From the NCBI RefSeq assembly GCF_029433295.1, contig NZ_JAQTHV010000004.1:434001-498000 (forward strand): a stretch of 64,000 nt of DNA. Direction: 5' to 3'. Below are positions 46,963 through 56,544 of the stretch, in pieces. The stretch comes from Bifidobacterium sp. ESL0784 (GTDB lineage: Bacteria; Actinomycetota; Actinomycetes; Actinomycetales; Bifidobacteriaceae). The notes beneath the pieces are model-generated. The model did not search any database, had not been told where the DNA came from, and was given only the letters and a program-made list of their open reading frames with translations. Made by a program: the position numbers and the translations under genes. Position 1 is the stretch's first letter, and every line of letters begins with the position of its first letter.

Positions 46963-46991
46963 TTGTAAAATGAGCGAAGAGCATATATAGT
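46963..46991 (+). promoter_or_regulatory. Candidate promoter of the tRNA cluster
   Basis: TTGTAA (46963-46968) and TATAGT (46986-46991) lie 17 bases apart, 41 bases before the first tRNA. No other close pair matches as well in this 228-base gap. Confidence 0.5.
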
Positions 46992-47031
46992 TATCTCTCG
47001 TGCTTCGGTGAAGGAATTCATTGAAAGCTTT

Positions 47032-47104
47032 GCGGACATAGCTTAGTTGGTAAAGCGCGACCTTGCCAAGGTCGAGAGCGCGGGTCCGAGTCCCGTTGTC
47101 CGCT
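47032..47104 (+). tRNA. tRNA-Gly (GCC)
   Basis: A 73-base cloverleaf: acceptor GCGGACA pairs with TGTCCGC, anticodon GCC inside CCTTGCCAAGG, T-arm GGGTCCGAGTCCC. CCA is not encoded. First of a tandem group. Confidence 0.96.
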
Positions 47105-47134
47105 CTAGGTCCGAGGAGTTGTACACGACCTTAC

Positions 47135-47205
47135 GGTGGGTTAGCCAATCGGTTAGGCAGCGGCCTGCAAAGCCGTATAGACGAGTTCGACTCTCGTACC
47201 CACCT
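47135..47205 (+). tRNA. tRNA-Cys (GCA)
   Basis: A 71-base cloverleaf: acceptor GGTGGGT with ACCCACC, anticodon GCA in the loop of GGCCTGCAAAGCC. CCA is not encoded. Spaced 30 bases after tRNA-Gly. Confidence 0.95.
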
Positions 47206-47241
47206 CGGAAGACGAACGAAAGTTCCTATTCCAAGCAACCT

Positions 47242-47314
47242 GGGCGGTTGGCGCAGAGGCTAGCGCACTTCCCTGACACGGAAGGGGTCACAAGTTCGAA
47301 TCTTGTATCGCCCA
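47242..47314 (+). tRNA. tRNA-Val (GAC)
   Basis: A 73-base cloverleaf: acceptor GGGCGGT with ATCGCCC, anticodon GAC in the loop of CTTCCCTGACACGGAAG. CCA not encoded. Confidence 0.95.
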
Positions 47315-47362
47315 CGAGAACCGGAGGAGACTCCGGTTTTTGTTTCATAAGTGAACACAATC

Positions 47363-47435
47363 GGGTGATTAGCGCAGCGGTTAGCGCACTTCCCTCACAC
47401 GGAAGGGGTCGCTGGTTCGATTCCAGCATCACCCA
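47363..47435 (+). tRNA. tRNA-Val (CAC)
   Basis: A 73-base cloverleaf: acceptor GGGTGAT with ATCACCC, anticodon CAC in the loop of CTTCCCTCACACGGAAG. It shares most of its anticodon arm with the tRNA-Val (GAC) upstream and looks like a duplicated and diverged copy. Confidence 0.95.
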
Positions 47436-47538
47436 CGGTTTTTCTCATTTTTTCACTTTTCTTCAACGCTTAATCAGCGTTTCTTTATACAATCAAAATA
47501 GATAAGATTTTCTATCAGTCGATAGACAGGAACGGAAT

Positions 47539-48507
47539 ATGGCAAGTAACTCGGTGAAGACGGCACTATTGGCGAATGTCGGCGTGGCCGTTGCCAAAGG
47601 ACTTGCGGCAGTATTCACCGGCTCGTCCGCCATGATGAGTGAGGCGGTGCACTCCGTAGCAGATTGCGCCAACGAGCTGGTGCTGATGGTCGGAGGTAAG
47701 GCTGCTGCAAAATCAGATAAAGACCATCCCTTCGGCCTCTATCGTGCCAAGTATCTTGCCTCGTTCCTGGTCGCCACGTTGTTGTTCTTCGTGGGCGGAT
47801 GGTTCTCGTCATCGCAGAGTTTTGAAAAACTTGTCAATCTTACCAACGGTTCGATGCCTCGGGGCGTTGAAGCCATCGAGTTGCTAGCCTCGTTGGCGGT
47901 TATCGTCGTTTCGGCCTGTTTGGAAGGTTACGGGCTGCATACCTCAATTCGTGAGGCCCATGAACGGATGAAAACCCTTAAAGTAGATAATCTCAATCTG
48001 TTCGCTTTTTGGCACAAGACCAAAAGCGCGGAACTGGCCTCGGTGATGATGGAAGACACCCTTGCCTTGGTCGGTCTCGTCTTCGCTGGTCTGGGCATCT
48101 CAATGGCGTTGGTGACCGGCGATGAGATCTGGGATGCGATCGGAGGCATGTGCGTCGGCGTCATCCTTATTGTGGGAGCCGTTGCGCTCGGCTTCAAGTC
48201 TGGTTCGCTTCTTATCGGCGAGGCTGTTGAGCCGGAGATGGTCAGCCGCATACGTAAGGCTGTCGAAGACACTCCTGGTGTCGACCGGCTGATCAACATG
48301 CAGGCCATGCACATGGCCGAAGACGACATCCTGCTGTGCCTGAAAGTGCAGACCTCCAAGCTCGACCGTGATTACGACGTCGAGACCATCAACAAAATCG
48401 AATCAGCCGTCCGTAAGGCTTTGCCATTCTATCGTTTCGAGATTTACGTGGAACCGGATCTGTATCGGAAACCCAAAGCAACGAAGGAACTCCAGAACAA
48501 CAAGTAG
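47539..48507 (+). CDS. Cation diffusion facilitator (CDF) transporter
   Basis: A 322-residue membrane protein with about six helices and the CDF motifs: SSAMMSEAVHSVADCANEL near residue 30-48 (His/Asp metal site) and SDKDHPFGLYRAKY near 60-75. The C-terminal soluble domain has the usual dimerising fold. It would export divalent ions such as zinc, cobalt or iron. GGAACGGA precedes ATG 47539. It lies between two tRNA-Gly copies, with no partner gene. Confidence 0.9.
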   Translation: MASNSVKTALLANVGVAVAKGLAAVFTGSSAMMSEAVHSVADCANELVLMVGGKAAAKSDKDHPFGLYRAKYLASFLVATLLFFVGGWFSSSQSFEKLVNLTNGSMPRGVEAIELLASLAVIVVSACLEGYGLHTSIREAHERMKTLKVDNLNLFAFWHKTKSAELASVMMEDTLALVGLVFAGLGISMALVTGDEIWDAIGGMCVGVILIVGAVALGFKSGSLLIGEAVEPEMVSRIRKAVEDTPGVDRLINMQAMHMAEDDILLCLKVQTSKLDRDYDVETINKIESAVRKALPFYRFEIYVEPDLYRKPKATKELQNNK

Positions 48508-48707
48508 TTTAGATTTCCTATGCATGAAACGAGTATTGGGGATTTGCCGTAAGTCAGTCTTCACTGGTATTTGCTGGTGAGATTAGCCTTGGGTTTGGAT
48601 CGCGGCTCGGACCAACCTTTACTCGCCTTCACTGAATGAAATGGCTCAACCCGCCGAGAGTTGCGTCAATCCGGACCATCCTGTATATTCATTTTCTGTT
48701 GTCTTTT

Positions 48708-48780
48708 GCGGACATAGCTTAGTTGGTAAAGCGCGACCTTGCCAAGGTCGAGAGCGCGGGTCCGAGTCCCGTTGTCCGCT
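48708..48780 (+). tRNA. tRNA-Gly (GCC), second copy
   Basis: A 73-base copy identical to the tRNA at 47032-47104; a few flanking bases (TTTG before, CTA after) also match. It is isolated, 1.6 kb from the first, and has its own upstream region. Confidence 0.96.
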
Positions 48781-48865
48781 CTATTCCCTTCTCATCGTTC
48801 CAGAGCCAAAAATTTCAGTTTTCAATTTATCATAATCATTCAGAAAACTTTTATCATTCTTGATT

Positions 48866-49035
48866 GGGGTTGGCGGATATGCCTTGCTAGGGCGTAAGAC
48901 ACGGTCGTCTCAAATCTAACGATTTGAGCTTCGCGCTCGTACATCGCGCTCACCGAACCTACACAAAGCCCACAGGACTTTGTGCTTAACGGTTCGGCCA
49001 AGGAGCGTCCCGTGCAAGGTATATCCGCCAACCCC
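48866..49035. ncRNA. Large structured inverted-repeat element before thrS
   Basis: Outer arms of 22 bases (48866-48887 and 49014-49035) match at all but one position, and that one is a G-U pair on the plus strand. Inside lie two further perfect stems: 48909-48916 with 48921-48928, and a nested pair, 48953-48959 with 48991-48997 and 48962-48968 with 48978-48984. No credible gene covers it; an 84-codon minus-strand open frame is a shadow. It ends about 135 bases before the thrS start. I cannot assign a known RNA family. It could be a structured RNA, a leader of thrS or a palindromic mobile repeat. Confidence 0.55.
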
Positions 49036-49170
49036 CGCACGGTAAGAATTCCCAAACATTCATTGCTTTTAGTCTCATGTCGCGCATAACTCATATCGTT
49101 ATCACTGTTGATTTACAGTCCAGGCCTGCCCCTAGTAACGCGGGCCCTGAAAGCAAAGGACACCATAACC

Positions 49171-51204
49171 ATGGCTGAACAAACCATCTCCATCAAACTC
49201 AACGGCAAAGCGAAGGAGGTGGAAGCCACGCAGACCGGCACCGATCTTTTCGCCGAAGACAAGAACATCATCGCGGTCCGCTTGAACGGCAAGCCTCGTG
49301 ACCTTTACACCCCGCTTCATGACGGAGACACTGTCGAACCCATCGCTTTGGACAGCGAGGACGGGCTGGCGATCATGCGTCACTCCGCTACGCACGTCAT
49401 GGCGCAGGCCGTGCAGGAGATTCGTCCGGATGCCAAGCTCGGCATCGGACCGGCCATCGAAAACGGCTTCTATTACGATTTCGACGTCGACAAGCCCTTC
49501 ACGCCCGACGATTTAAAGGAAATTGACAAGCGCATGAAGCGCATCATCAAGTCCTCCCAGTCCTTCCGTCGCCGCGTGGTCAGCGAGGACGAGGCCCGAA
49601 AAGAAGAAGCCGACCAGCCCTACAAACTCGAGCTCATCGGTAAGAAGAAGGAAGACATCGATGAGACCGTCGGCACTGAAGTGCCGAATCAAGGCGAGAT
49701 CACGATGTATGACAATATTGACCGCGATGGCAACATTATCTGGAAAGACCTCTGCCAAGGACCACACCTTCCCAACACCCGTTATATCAAGGCATCCAAG
49801 CTGGAGCGTACCGCTGCTGCCTACTGGCTCGGTGACGAGCACAATCCTTCGATGCAGCGCATCTATGGCACGGCTTGGGCCTCCAAAGAAGACCTGAAGG
49901 CTTATCAAGCTCGCATGGAAGAGGCTGCAAAGCGTGACCATCGCAAGCTCGGCGCCGAAATGGACCTCTTCTCCTTCCCCGAGGAGATCGGACCCGGCCT
50001 GCCCGTTTTCCACCCGAAGGGTGGCGCAGTCATCAATGCCATGGAGGATTACTCCCGCGAAATGCACCGTAAGGCCGGATACAGCTTCGTGCAGACCCCG
50101 CACATCACCAAGGGCGGCCTCTACGAGACCAGCGGCCACTTGCAGTGGTACAAGGACGGAATGTTCCCTCCGATGCACCTTGACGAGGAGGTGGATGAAG
50201 ACGGCAACGTCACCAAGAAGGGTTTCGACTACTACCTGAAGCCGATGAACTGCCCGATGCACAACCTCATCTTCAAGTCCCGCCAGCGCTCCTACAAGGA
50301 ACTGCCGCTGCGCCTCTTTGAGTTCGGCACCGTCTACCGCTATGAGAAGAGCGGCGAGGTCCATGGTCTGACCCGCGTGCGTGGTTTGACGCAGGACGAC
50401 TCCCACATCTACTGCACCCGTGAGCAGATGAAGGACGAACTCAAGTCCATCCTGAACTTCGTGCTGAAGGTACTGCGAGATTTTGGTCTAAGCGACTTCT
50501 ACCTTGAACTTTCCACCAAGGACGAGAAGAAGTTCGTCGGTTCCGATGAAATCTGGACAGAAGCCACCGAAACACTGCGTGAGGTCGCCGAGGAATCCGG
50601 CCTCGACCTTGTGGCCGATCCGGGTGGGGCTGCGTTCTATGGCCCGAAGATTTCCGTTCAGGCCCGTGACGCGATCGGCCGTACCTGGCAGATCTCGACC
50701 ATTCAGCTTGACTTCAACCTGCCTGAGCGGTTCAAACTCGAATACATCGCCAAGGATGGTACCCACCAGCGTCCGGTAATGATTCACCGCGCCCTGTTCG
50801 GCTCGATCGAGCGCTTCTTCGCCATCCTTCTTGAGCATTATGCCGGCGCCTTCCCGGTTTGGCTTGCTCCTGTGCAGGTCACAGGCATCCCGGTGGCCGA
50901 CGAGTTCGCGCCCCATCTTCAGAAGTTCATCGATTCTCTTACCCAGGAGACCGTGCGCTGCGAGATGGATACCTCCGACGATCGTTTCGGCAAGAAGATC
51001 CGCAACGCTTCCAAGTCCAAGGTGCCGTTCACGCTGATTGTCGGCGAGGATGATGTCAACAAGAACGCAGTGAGTTTCCGCTTCCGCGATGGCAGCCAAC
51101 TCAACGGCGTCCCGGTTGATACGGCCAAGGCTGATATCCTTAAAGTCATCAAGTCCCGCGCCCAGGTCAACAACGCCGACGATTTCGCCGCGGCGACCAA
51201 GTAA
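49171..51204 (+). CDS. thrS: Threonyl-tRNA synthetase
   Basis: A 677-residue class II synthetase. The N-terminal TGS-type part, an editing domain with [13 protein letters not shown], motif 2 in [25 protein letters not shown] and motif 3 in [22 protein letters not shown] are present, followed by the anticodon-binding domain. ATG 49171 is used, with AAAGGA ten bases before it; an open frame from 49108 has no support. It heads the thrS-phospholipid-pimA-ruv region known from mycobacteria. Confidence 0.96.
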   Translation: MAEQTISIKLNGKAKEVEATQTGTDLFAEDKNIIAVRLNGKPRDLYTPLHDGDTVEPIALDSEDGLAIMRHSATHVMAQAVQEIRPDAKLGIGPAIENGFYYDFDVDKPFTPDDLKEIDKRMKRIIKSSQSFRRRVVSEDEARKEEADQPYKLELIGKKKEDIDETVGTEVPNQGEITMYDNIDRDGNIIWKDLCQGPHLPNTRYIKASKLERTAAAYWLGDEHNPSMQRIYGTAWASKEDLKAYQARMEEAAKRDHRKLGAEMDLFSFPEEIGPGLPVFHPKGGAVINAMEDYSREMHRKAGYSFVQTPHITKGGLYETSGHLQWYKDGMFPPMHLDEEVDEDGNVTKKGFDYYLKPMNCPMHNLIFKSRQRSYKELPLRLFEFGTVYRYEKSGEVHGLTRVRGLTQDDSHIYCTREQMKDELKSILNFVLKVLRDFGLSDFYLELSTKDEKKFVGSDEIWTEATETLREVAEESGLDLVADPGGAAFYGPKISVQARDAIGRTWQISTIQLDFNLPERFKLEYIAKDGTHQRPVMIHRALFGSIERFFAILLEHYAGAFPVWLAPVQVTGIPVADEFAPHLQKFIDSLTQETVRCEMDTSDDRFGKKIRNASKSKVPFTLIVGEDDVNKNAVSFRFRDGSQLNGVPVDTAKADILKVIKSRAQVNNADDFAAATK

Positions 51205-51232
51205 GAGAAATATGCGAGGAAAAGCGTAAAGC

Positions 51233-51889
51233 ATGCTTGAGAAACTACGACCACCGTTCAAACGTCTTATCGCCCCGATAGCCAAACTGTTGGTGGCGAT
51301 GGGTTTCACGGCGAACGCAGTGACCATAGTAGGGGCTGTCGGCACGATTCTCGTGGCTATCGCCACGGGAATCACCGGCTGGCTTGTTCCGGGTTCCATA
51401 CTTATGGCCATTCTTGCGGCGTTTGATTCGCTTGATGGTTCGGTCGCGGCGTTGACCACGGGCGGCACCAAATTCGGAGCCTTTCTTGACTCGACGCTCG
51501 ACCGCATCGCTGACTGGGCCGTGCTGTTCGCGGTAGTGTTGTATTTCCTGCTGCATGGTGGTATGTCAATAGCCTCCGGCACCGTCGACATGGACGATGT
51601 GATCGGTTGGGTAGGCGTCGGTGCATCGATGTACGCAATGATGACTTCATTCGTGACTTCCTATGCCCGTGCTCGTGCCGAATCGGTAGGGTATGAGGCC
51701 AAAAACGGCATCGCCACCAGAAGCGACCGTCTGGTCATCATCCTCGTCGGCATGCTTCTGAGCGGCATCTTCAGCGACCCGCGATGGCTCGTGGCTTTTA
51801 TCGTCATTCTCGCCGTGCTGGGGACGATCACTGTGTTCCAGCGTATTCTCGAAGTACGCCGGCAGATGAAGGCCGACGGGGCGATTTGA
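51233..51889 (+). CDS. CDP-alcohol phosphatidyltransferase, phosphatidylinositol-phosphate synthase-like
   Basis: A 218-residue membrane enzyme in the location of mycobacterial pgsA1, between thrS and the PatA-like gene, so phosphatidylinositol phosphate synthesis is the likely role. The family motif D-xx-DG-xx-AR-x8-G-xxx-D-xxx-D is seen as residues 65-90, with Asp65, Asp68, Gly69, Ala72, Gly82, Asp86 and Asp90 kept, but the usual Arg after Ala72 is Ala73. About six membrane helices. It ends at a terminator 14 bases beyond its stop. Confidence 0.87.
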   Translation: MLEKLRPPFKRLIAPIAKLLVAMGFTANAVTIVGAVGTILVAIATGITGWLVPGSILMAILAAFDSLDGSVAALTTGGTKFGAFLDSTLDRIADWAVLFAVVLYFLLHGGMSIASGTVDMDDVIGWVGVGASMYAMMTSFVTSYARARAESVGYEAKNGIATRSDRLVIILVGMLLSGIFSDPRWLVAFIVILAVLGTITVFQRILEVRRQMKADGAI

Positions 51890-51902
51890 TAGTGGTGCAA
51901 AG

Positions 51903-51946
51903 GCCTGGCTTGCATTGTCTTTTTGATATGCAAGACGGGCTTTTTG
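51903..51946 (+). terminator. Terminator after the phosphatidyltransferase gene
   Basis: A stem from 51903-51915 to 51928-51940 with one mismatch and a G-U pair, then five T. It splits the PIM genes into thrS-pgsA and acyltransferase-pimA units, with a TATAAT at 52006-52011 as a candidate -10 for the second. Confidence 0.75.
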
Positions 51947-52052
51947 TATGGTGGGTGATTTCTCATTTTCTGATAGCACTGAATATTTTATGTAATACTT
52001 TATGATATAATACTATGAAGTCCACGAGGAATTCTCCTAACCTCCCGATTGA

Positions 52053-53084
52053 ATGTTTGAAAGACCGATTACCAATATGTTCGATAATTTCCTGGTATTC
52101 TTAGCCAAACATCCGAGGATTATCCCAGAGCCGTTGTTGCGTGGCCTGTTTTTATTTGCTGCAAACGTTTGCTGGCTCTTCCATATCGGGGGAGTCAAGC
52201 AACTTGAACGAAATCTCCGCCATGTCCTTGAATCCGGAGACGGTACGGTGAGCGGGAAAGTGGTCCGCAAGGCCAGCCTTCGCGGCATGCGTTCCTATTT
52301 CACCTATTTTGCGGAAGCGATGACCGTTGGCGGTAAGTCTGACGAACAGCTTCTTGCACGAGGTAGGATTATCGGGCCGGGACTGGCTTTATGCAAGGAA
52401 CTTGTGCATGATAATCCCGGCAGTGCGCCTATGGCCATCAGCCATCAGGGCAACTGGGACTATGAAGGCTTCCTCGCCGCCAACTTTCTAGCTCCGGTAA
52501 CGGTGACCGCGGAACGGCTGAAAAACCAAAAACTGCTCAATACCTTCATCGAAATCCGAAAGCGCATGGATATCACCGTATTGCTCACCGGTCAGCCTCA
52601 CCTTATCGAAAAACTCGAAGACGCGCTGGCCAAGCCGCATGTCTTGGTGCCTCTGCTTGCCGACAGAGACCTGAGCCGTCACGGAGAATTCGTACATGCC
52701 TTCGGCTCCACAATTCGCGTGGCGCGCGGCCCGGCGACGCTCGCACTGGATACCGGAAAACCGCTGTTCGTGGTCAATATGTTCCGTGAGAGACTTCACG
52801 GTGAAGCCCGACGCAAAGCGGGCATTCGTTATGGTTACGTCATCGACATCAGCGCACCTGTCGATATTGATCACTTGCGCCACTTACCGCGGGAAGAGGC
52901 CATACACGCCATCAGTCAGGCCTGGGTGGATGTGTGGAGCCGCGATATCTTGGCTCATCCTGAGGACTGGCACATGCTGCAGCCAATTTTCATCGAGGAT
53001 TTGGATATGTCACGCCTTAAGGACGTTCCCGACGAAGTCATGGCAGAGCTCAAGCAAATTGGCAAAACCGATAAAACAATATGA
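52053..53084 (+). CDS. Lipid A/PIM-type acyltransferase (PatA-like)
   Basis: A 343-residue LpxL/HtrB-fold acyltransferase. The catalytic H-x4-D is HQGNWD near residue 130. In actinobacteria the gene between pgsA and pimA is phosphatidylinositol mannoside acyltransferase PatA, and that context and the motif make this the best guess. It has an N-terminal hydrophobic helix (GLFLFAANVCWLFHIGG). The start is uncertain: ATG 52053 and ATG 52077 are both possible and neither has a good ribosome site. Confidence 0.87.
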   Translation: MFERPITNMFDNFLVFLAKHPRIIPEPLLRGLFLFAANVCWLFHIGGVKQLERNLRHVLESGDGTVSGKVVRKASLRGMRSYFTYFAEAMTVGGKSDEQLLARGRIIGPGLALCKELVHDNPGSAPMAISHQGNWDYEGFLAANFLAPVTVTAERLKNQKLLNTFIEIRKRMDITVLLTGQPHLIEKLEDALAKPHVLVPLLADRDLSRHGEFVHAFGSTIRVARGPATLALDTGKPLFVVNMFRERLHGEARRKAGIRYGYVIDISAPVDIDHLRHLPREEAIHAISQAWVDVWSRDILAHPEDWHMLQPIFIEDLDMSRLKDVPDEVMAELKQIGKTDKTI

Positions 53085-53183
53085 CGATAACAACCGACAA
53101 ACACAGCCATGTGATTTTTGTCTCTATTGCGATCGAGGCAGAAACAAACACGAAATACCGAATCTATGGCAGAATGAAGAATC

Positions 53184-54374
53184 ATGTCCTATGCAGATAA
53201 CGATGGAACCAACGAGCGTCCGGACCCGCTTCATGGCAGGAAACTGAATGTCGGCATCGTCTCACCGTATTCGTTCGAGACACCGGGCGGCGTGCAGTTC
53301 CATATCCGAGATTTCGCCGAGGAGCTCATGAAACGCGGCCATCGTGTCGAAGTGCTGGCTCCGGGCCGCCGGACGCGGGACATGCCGCTTTGGGTAACGA
53401 CCAATGATTCGTCTTTTTCCATTCCCTACAACGGTTCCGTCGCCCGACTGAGTTATTTCGGTTTTGTAGGGCCACGTACACGCCGTTGGGTCAAGCAAGG
53501 TCATTTCGATATCGTTCATTTGCATGAGCCGGAGACTCCGTCGCTGAGCCACAAACCGTTGACGATGATTCACCACCCGCCGTTTGTGGGTACGTTCCAC
53601 GCGGCTTTCGACCCCTATCCTCTGGCATTACGCGTTTTCCAAGGTTACTTGCGACAGTATCTTTCGCCGCTTTCCGCCGGCATTTGCGTCTCCGATGCCG
53701 CCAAAAAAGTTGTCGATCATTATGGTCCGCGCGATATCGAATACGACGTCATCCCCAACGGAATCAACTGTAGGTTTTTCGCCAACGCACAGCCGAAGGC
53801 AACTTGGCAGGGCACACAGGAACGGCCGACCATCGGATTTTTGGGACGTATGGGAGAAGCCCGCAAGGGATTCAGCGTTTTTGCTCGGGCGGCAAACGAC
53901 ATTATCAAACACTATCCTTCCGCAAGGTTTCTGTGTGCTGGAACCGGGGAGCAGGATGCCTTGAAGATTCTCACCAAGGTCGATTCCACCGGGACGTTGG
54001 CCAAACGCTTCGAATTCCTCGGGAGGATAAGCGACAAGGACAAGGCCCGGTTCTACAAATCACTCGACGTCTATGTGGCCCCGCAAACAGGCGGTGAGAG
54101 TTTCGGCATCGTTCTGGTGGAAGCCATGGCCGCTTCCTGCGCTGTGGTCTCAAGCAACCTTGACGCATTCGCCGCTGTGGCACAGGACGGTGACGATGCG
54201 GCATTGTTTGACAATGGTGATGGAGATGACTGCGCCCGTCAGGTTATTTCGCTTTTGGACAATCCGGATCGCCATGAGCGTTTGCGGCAGGCGGGCTTCG
54301 AACGGTCCAAACGATACGATTGGCCCGTGGTGGCTGACCGGGTTTTGGAGGTCTACGCCCGAGTATTGTCGTGA
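53184..54374 (+). CDS. pimA: PimA-like glycosyltransferase (GT4)
   Basis: A 396-residue GT-B transferase, GVQFHIRDFAEELMKRGH near residue 35 with the C-terminal GGESFGIVLVEAMAASCAVV (E-x7-E motif). Mycobacterial PimA puts the first mannose on phosphatidylinositol; the position after the PatA-like gene supports this. It starts 99 bases after that gene. ATG 53184 has only a weak ribosome site, and its ~20-residue N-terminus before LNVGIVSPYS is polar. Confidence 0.9.
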   Translation: MSYADNDGTNERPDPLHGRKLNVGIVSPYSFETPGGVQFHIRDFAEELMKRGHRVEVLAPGRRTRDMPLWVTTNDSSFSIPYNGSVARLSYFGFVGPRTRRWVKQGHFDIVHLHEPETPSLSHKPLTMIHHPPFVGTFHAAFDPYPLALRVFQGYLRQYLSPLSAGICVSDAAKKVVDHYGPRDIEYDVIPNGINCRFFANAQPKATWQGTQERPTIGFLGRMGEARKGFSVFARAANDIIKHYPSARFLCAGTGEQDALKILTKVDSTGTLAKRFEFLGRISDKDKARFYKSLDVYVAPQTGGESFGIVLVEAMAASCAVVSSNLDAFAAVAQDGDDAALFDNGDGDDCARQVISLLDNPDRHERLRQAGFERSKRYDWPVVADRVLEVYARVLS

Positions 54375-54427
54375 AACCGCTTTAAAATTGTTACGTTTAA
54401 CGTATTCGTATACCTGCTAGGAGCAAT

Positions 54428-55183
54428 ATGTCAGGGCATTCCAAGTGGGCGACCACTAAAAACAAGAAGGCCGCCATCGATTCGAAGCGCGGCAAGCTGT
54501 TCGCCAAACTCATCAAGAACATCGAAATCGCAGCACGTCTGGGCGGTGGTGATCCCGACGGCAATCCGACGCTGTATGACGCGATTGTCAAGGCCAAGAA
54601 GTCCTCGATGCCTGCCGACAACATCAAGCGCGCCATCAAGCGCGGATCCGGTGCCGAAGCCGGTGCCGCCAATTACGAAAGCATCAACTATGAGGGCTAT
54701 GCGCCTGCAGGCGTCGGCCTCATCATCGAGTGCCTCACCGACAACCGCAACCGTGCCGCCGCCGAAGTGCGCTCCACGCTGACCAAAGGTAACGGTTCCT
54801 TGGCAACCTCTGGTTCTGTAAGCTTCAACTTCGAGCGCAAGGGCCAGATCGTGGTTCCTTCCGACGGACTTGATTACGACAAGCTTTTCGAGCTCGCCGC
54901 CGAAGCCGGTGCCGAGGACGTCAGGGATGAGGACGAGGTCTATGTCGTCATCACCGCTCCCGAGGACATGGTCGCCGTGCGCGAGGCCCTGCAGAAGGCC
55001 AGCATCGACTACGATTCCGCCGATCTGGTCATGATTCCCAAGACCGAGGTCGACCTGAACCTTGAAGATGCCCAGAAGGTCTCCAAGCTCATCGACAATC
55101 TCGATGACCTCGATGATGTGCAGAACATCTACAGCAACTGGACCGCAACCGATGAAGTGATGGCCCAGCTGGACGAGGAATAG
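54428..55183 (+). CDS. YebC/PmpR-family regulatory protein
   Basis: A 251-residue member of the widespread YebC (TACO1) family: [21 protein letters not shown] at the start and the three-domain layout are typical. Family members act as transcription regulators or ribosome-associated translation factors for proline stretches. Its position before ruvC is conserved. AGGAGCA precedes the ATG. Confidence 0.95.
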   Translation: MSGHSKWATTKNKKAAIDSKRGKLFAKLIKNIEIAARLGGGDPDGNPTLYDAIVKAKKSSMPADNIKRAIKRGSGAEAGAANYESINYEGYAPAGVGLIIECLTDNRNRAAAEVRSTLTKGNGSLATSGSVSFNFERKGQIVVPSDGLDYDKLFELAAEAGAEDVRDEDEVYVVITAPEDMVAVREALQKASIDYDSADLVMIPKTEVDLNLEDAQKVSKLIDNLDDLDDVQNIYSNWTATDEVMAQLDEE

Positions 55184-55197
55184 GGAGTAATCTTACC

Positions 55198-55779
55198 GTG
55201 ATTATCCTTGGCGTCGACCCCGGACTTACACGCTGCGGGGTCGGTGTTATTGAAGCCGACGCATCGCGCCGGCTTTCTTTTGTTCACGTTGATGTCGTGC
55301 GCAGCGACCCGCATATTTCGCAAGATCTGCGCCTCCTGGCCATCTACAACGGGCTTGTGGCCAAGATTGACCGATTTTCGCCTGACACCGTCTCCATCGA
55401 ACGGGTGTTTGCACAGGAAAACCGCAATACGGTTTTGGGCACCGCGCAGGCTGCCGGTCTAGCGATGCTTGCCGCGGCGCAACGCGGCATTCCCGTGGCT
55501 TTGCATACACCGACCGAAGCCAAAATGGCCGTGACTGGCAATGGACGCGCCGAAAAGATCCAGGTGGAACGCATGGTCGCGCGCATCCTGAACCTCAACA
55601 AGATTCCGGAACCGGCCGACGCTGCTGATGCTCTTGCACAGGCGATATGCCATGCGCTGCGGCCCTCCGGAGCCCTTCAAGGCGGGGAGCGCGAGCAACA
55701 TCTCACCTTGGCACAGCGTCAATGGACACAGGCCCAGCAGCATGCCAAGAAACGACACAGCGTCGATAGGGGCATGTAA
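55198..55779 (+). CDS. ruvC: RuvC, Holliday-junction endonuclease
   Basis: A 193-residue resolvase. The catalytic acids are in [12 protein letters not shown] near residue 6, [10 protein letters not shown] near 66 and [14 protein letters not shown] near 142-149. The GTG at 55198 follows AGGGAG. It cuts junctions held by RuvAB. A LexA box lies five bases past its stop, so ruvC itself is upstream of the box and may not be induced with ruvAB. Confidence 0.95.
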   Translation: MIILGVDPGLTRCGVGVIEADASRRLSFVHVDVVRSDPHISQDLRLLAIYNGLVAKIDRFSPDTVSIERVFAQENRNTVLGTAQAAGLAMLAAAQRGIPVALHTPTEAKMAVTGNGRAEKIQVERMVARILNLNKIPEPADAADALAQAICHALRPSGALQGGEREQHLTLAQRQWTQAQQHAKKRHSVDRGM

Positions 55780-55783
55780 GCTA

Positions 55784-55799
55784 TCGAACAGATGTTCGA
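55784..55799 (+). promoter_or_regulatory. LexA (SOS) box upstream of ruvA
   Basis: TCGAACAGATGTTCGA matches the actinobacterial LexA consensus CGAAC-N4-GTTCG with perfect half-sites, like the one at uvrA. It lies between ruvC and ruvA, in the 141-base gap before the ruvA start at 55921. I see no clear -35/-10 pair nearby. Confidence 0.85.
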
Positions 55800-55920
55800 A
55801 TTCTTCAAAGGTGCGGCTTTCAGTTTTCAAGTGAAGGCTAGATTCGCTCCGATTTCGGATTATCAATCGATACAAGCTTGGTCGAGTTGGATTAACTCAT
55901 CTTTGCGGCGGGAGTGGGAC

Positions 55921-56538
55921 ATGATAGGAATGCTCAACGGCAGAGTGGAAAATGTCGGCAACGACTCCGCTCTCATCGATGTCAACGGCATAGGTTTCGA
56001 GGTGCGTATGCCGGCTGCCGAGCTTTCAGCTCTGCATTCCGGGCAGGAAGCCAAGGTTTTCACATCGCTCAATGTTTCGCAGGATGCCATTGCTCTTTAT
56101 GGATTCCTTTCGCAATCTTCAAAACGCATGTTTTTACAGCTGCAGAAAGTCAGTGGTATCGGCCCACGGGTGGCATTGTCGTTGCTTTCCACTCTTCCTC
56201 CCGACAAACTCGCAAAAACCGTCATGGACGGTGATGCCGCAGCTTTGGCCAAAGCGCCAGGCCTCGGCAAAAAAGGCGCGCAGAAGATCATTCTCGAATT
56301 GCGTGGGTCCATCAACTTGGATGAGATCGAAAACGGCCGTGCTTCAGCCGAACCTGAATACGACACCGGCACCACTGAGGTCATCGAAGGACTGGTTTCT
56401 CTGGGATGGAGGGAAAGCGACGCGGCCCATGCCGTGATCAAGGTCTGCAAGGACAAGGAGATCAAGACACCATTGGATAATGCAGACATTTCCAAAGTCC
56501 TGAAACTCGCATTGACATCTTTGGATCGGGGGCGCTAA
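55921..56538 (+). CDS. ruvA: RuvA, Holliday-junction binding subunit
   Basis: A 205-residue protein: MLNGRVENVGNDSALIDVNGIGFEV (OB fold), then helix-hairpin-helix SGIGPRVALSLLSTL and APGLGKKGAQKIILEL, and the C-terminal domain that contacts RuvB. ATG 55921 follows GGGAG; the frame is open further upstream through the LexA box but that part cannot be coding. ruvB starts six bases after its stop. Confidence 0.95.
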   Translation: MIGMLNGRVENVGNDSALIDVNGIGFEVRMPAAELSALHSGQEAKVFTSLNVSQDAIALYGFLSQSSKRMFLQLQKVSGIGPRVALSLLSTLPPDKLAKTVMDGDAAALAKAPGLGKKGAQKIILELRGSINLDEIENGRASAEPEYDTGTTEVIEGLVSLGWRESDAAHAVIKVCKDKEIKTPLDNADISKVLKLALTSLDRGR

Positions 56539-56544
56539 ATCATC

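Noticed and set aside
48840..49094. 84-codon minus-strand frame over the structured element
   Set aside because: It has no ribosome site or family features and is explained by the inverted-repeat structure.
49036..49170. T-box-like leader upstream of thrS
   Set aside because: I could not find the conserved T-box sequence or an antiterminator/terminator pair; actinobacterial T-boxes are mostly known at ileS.
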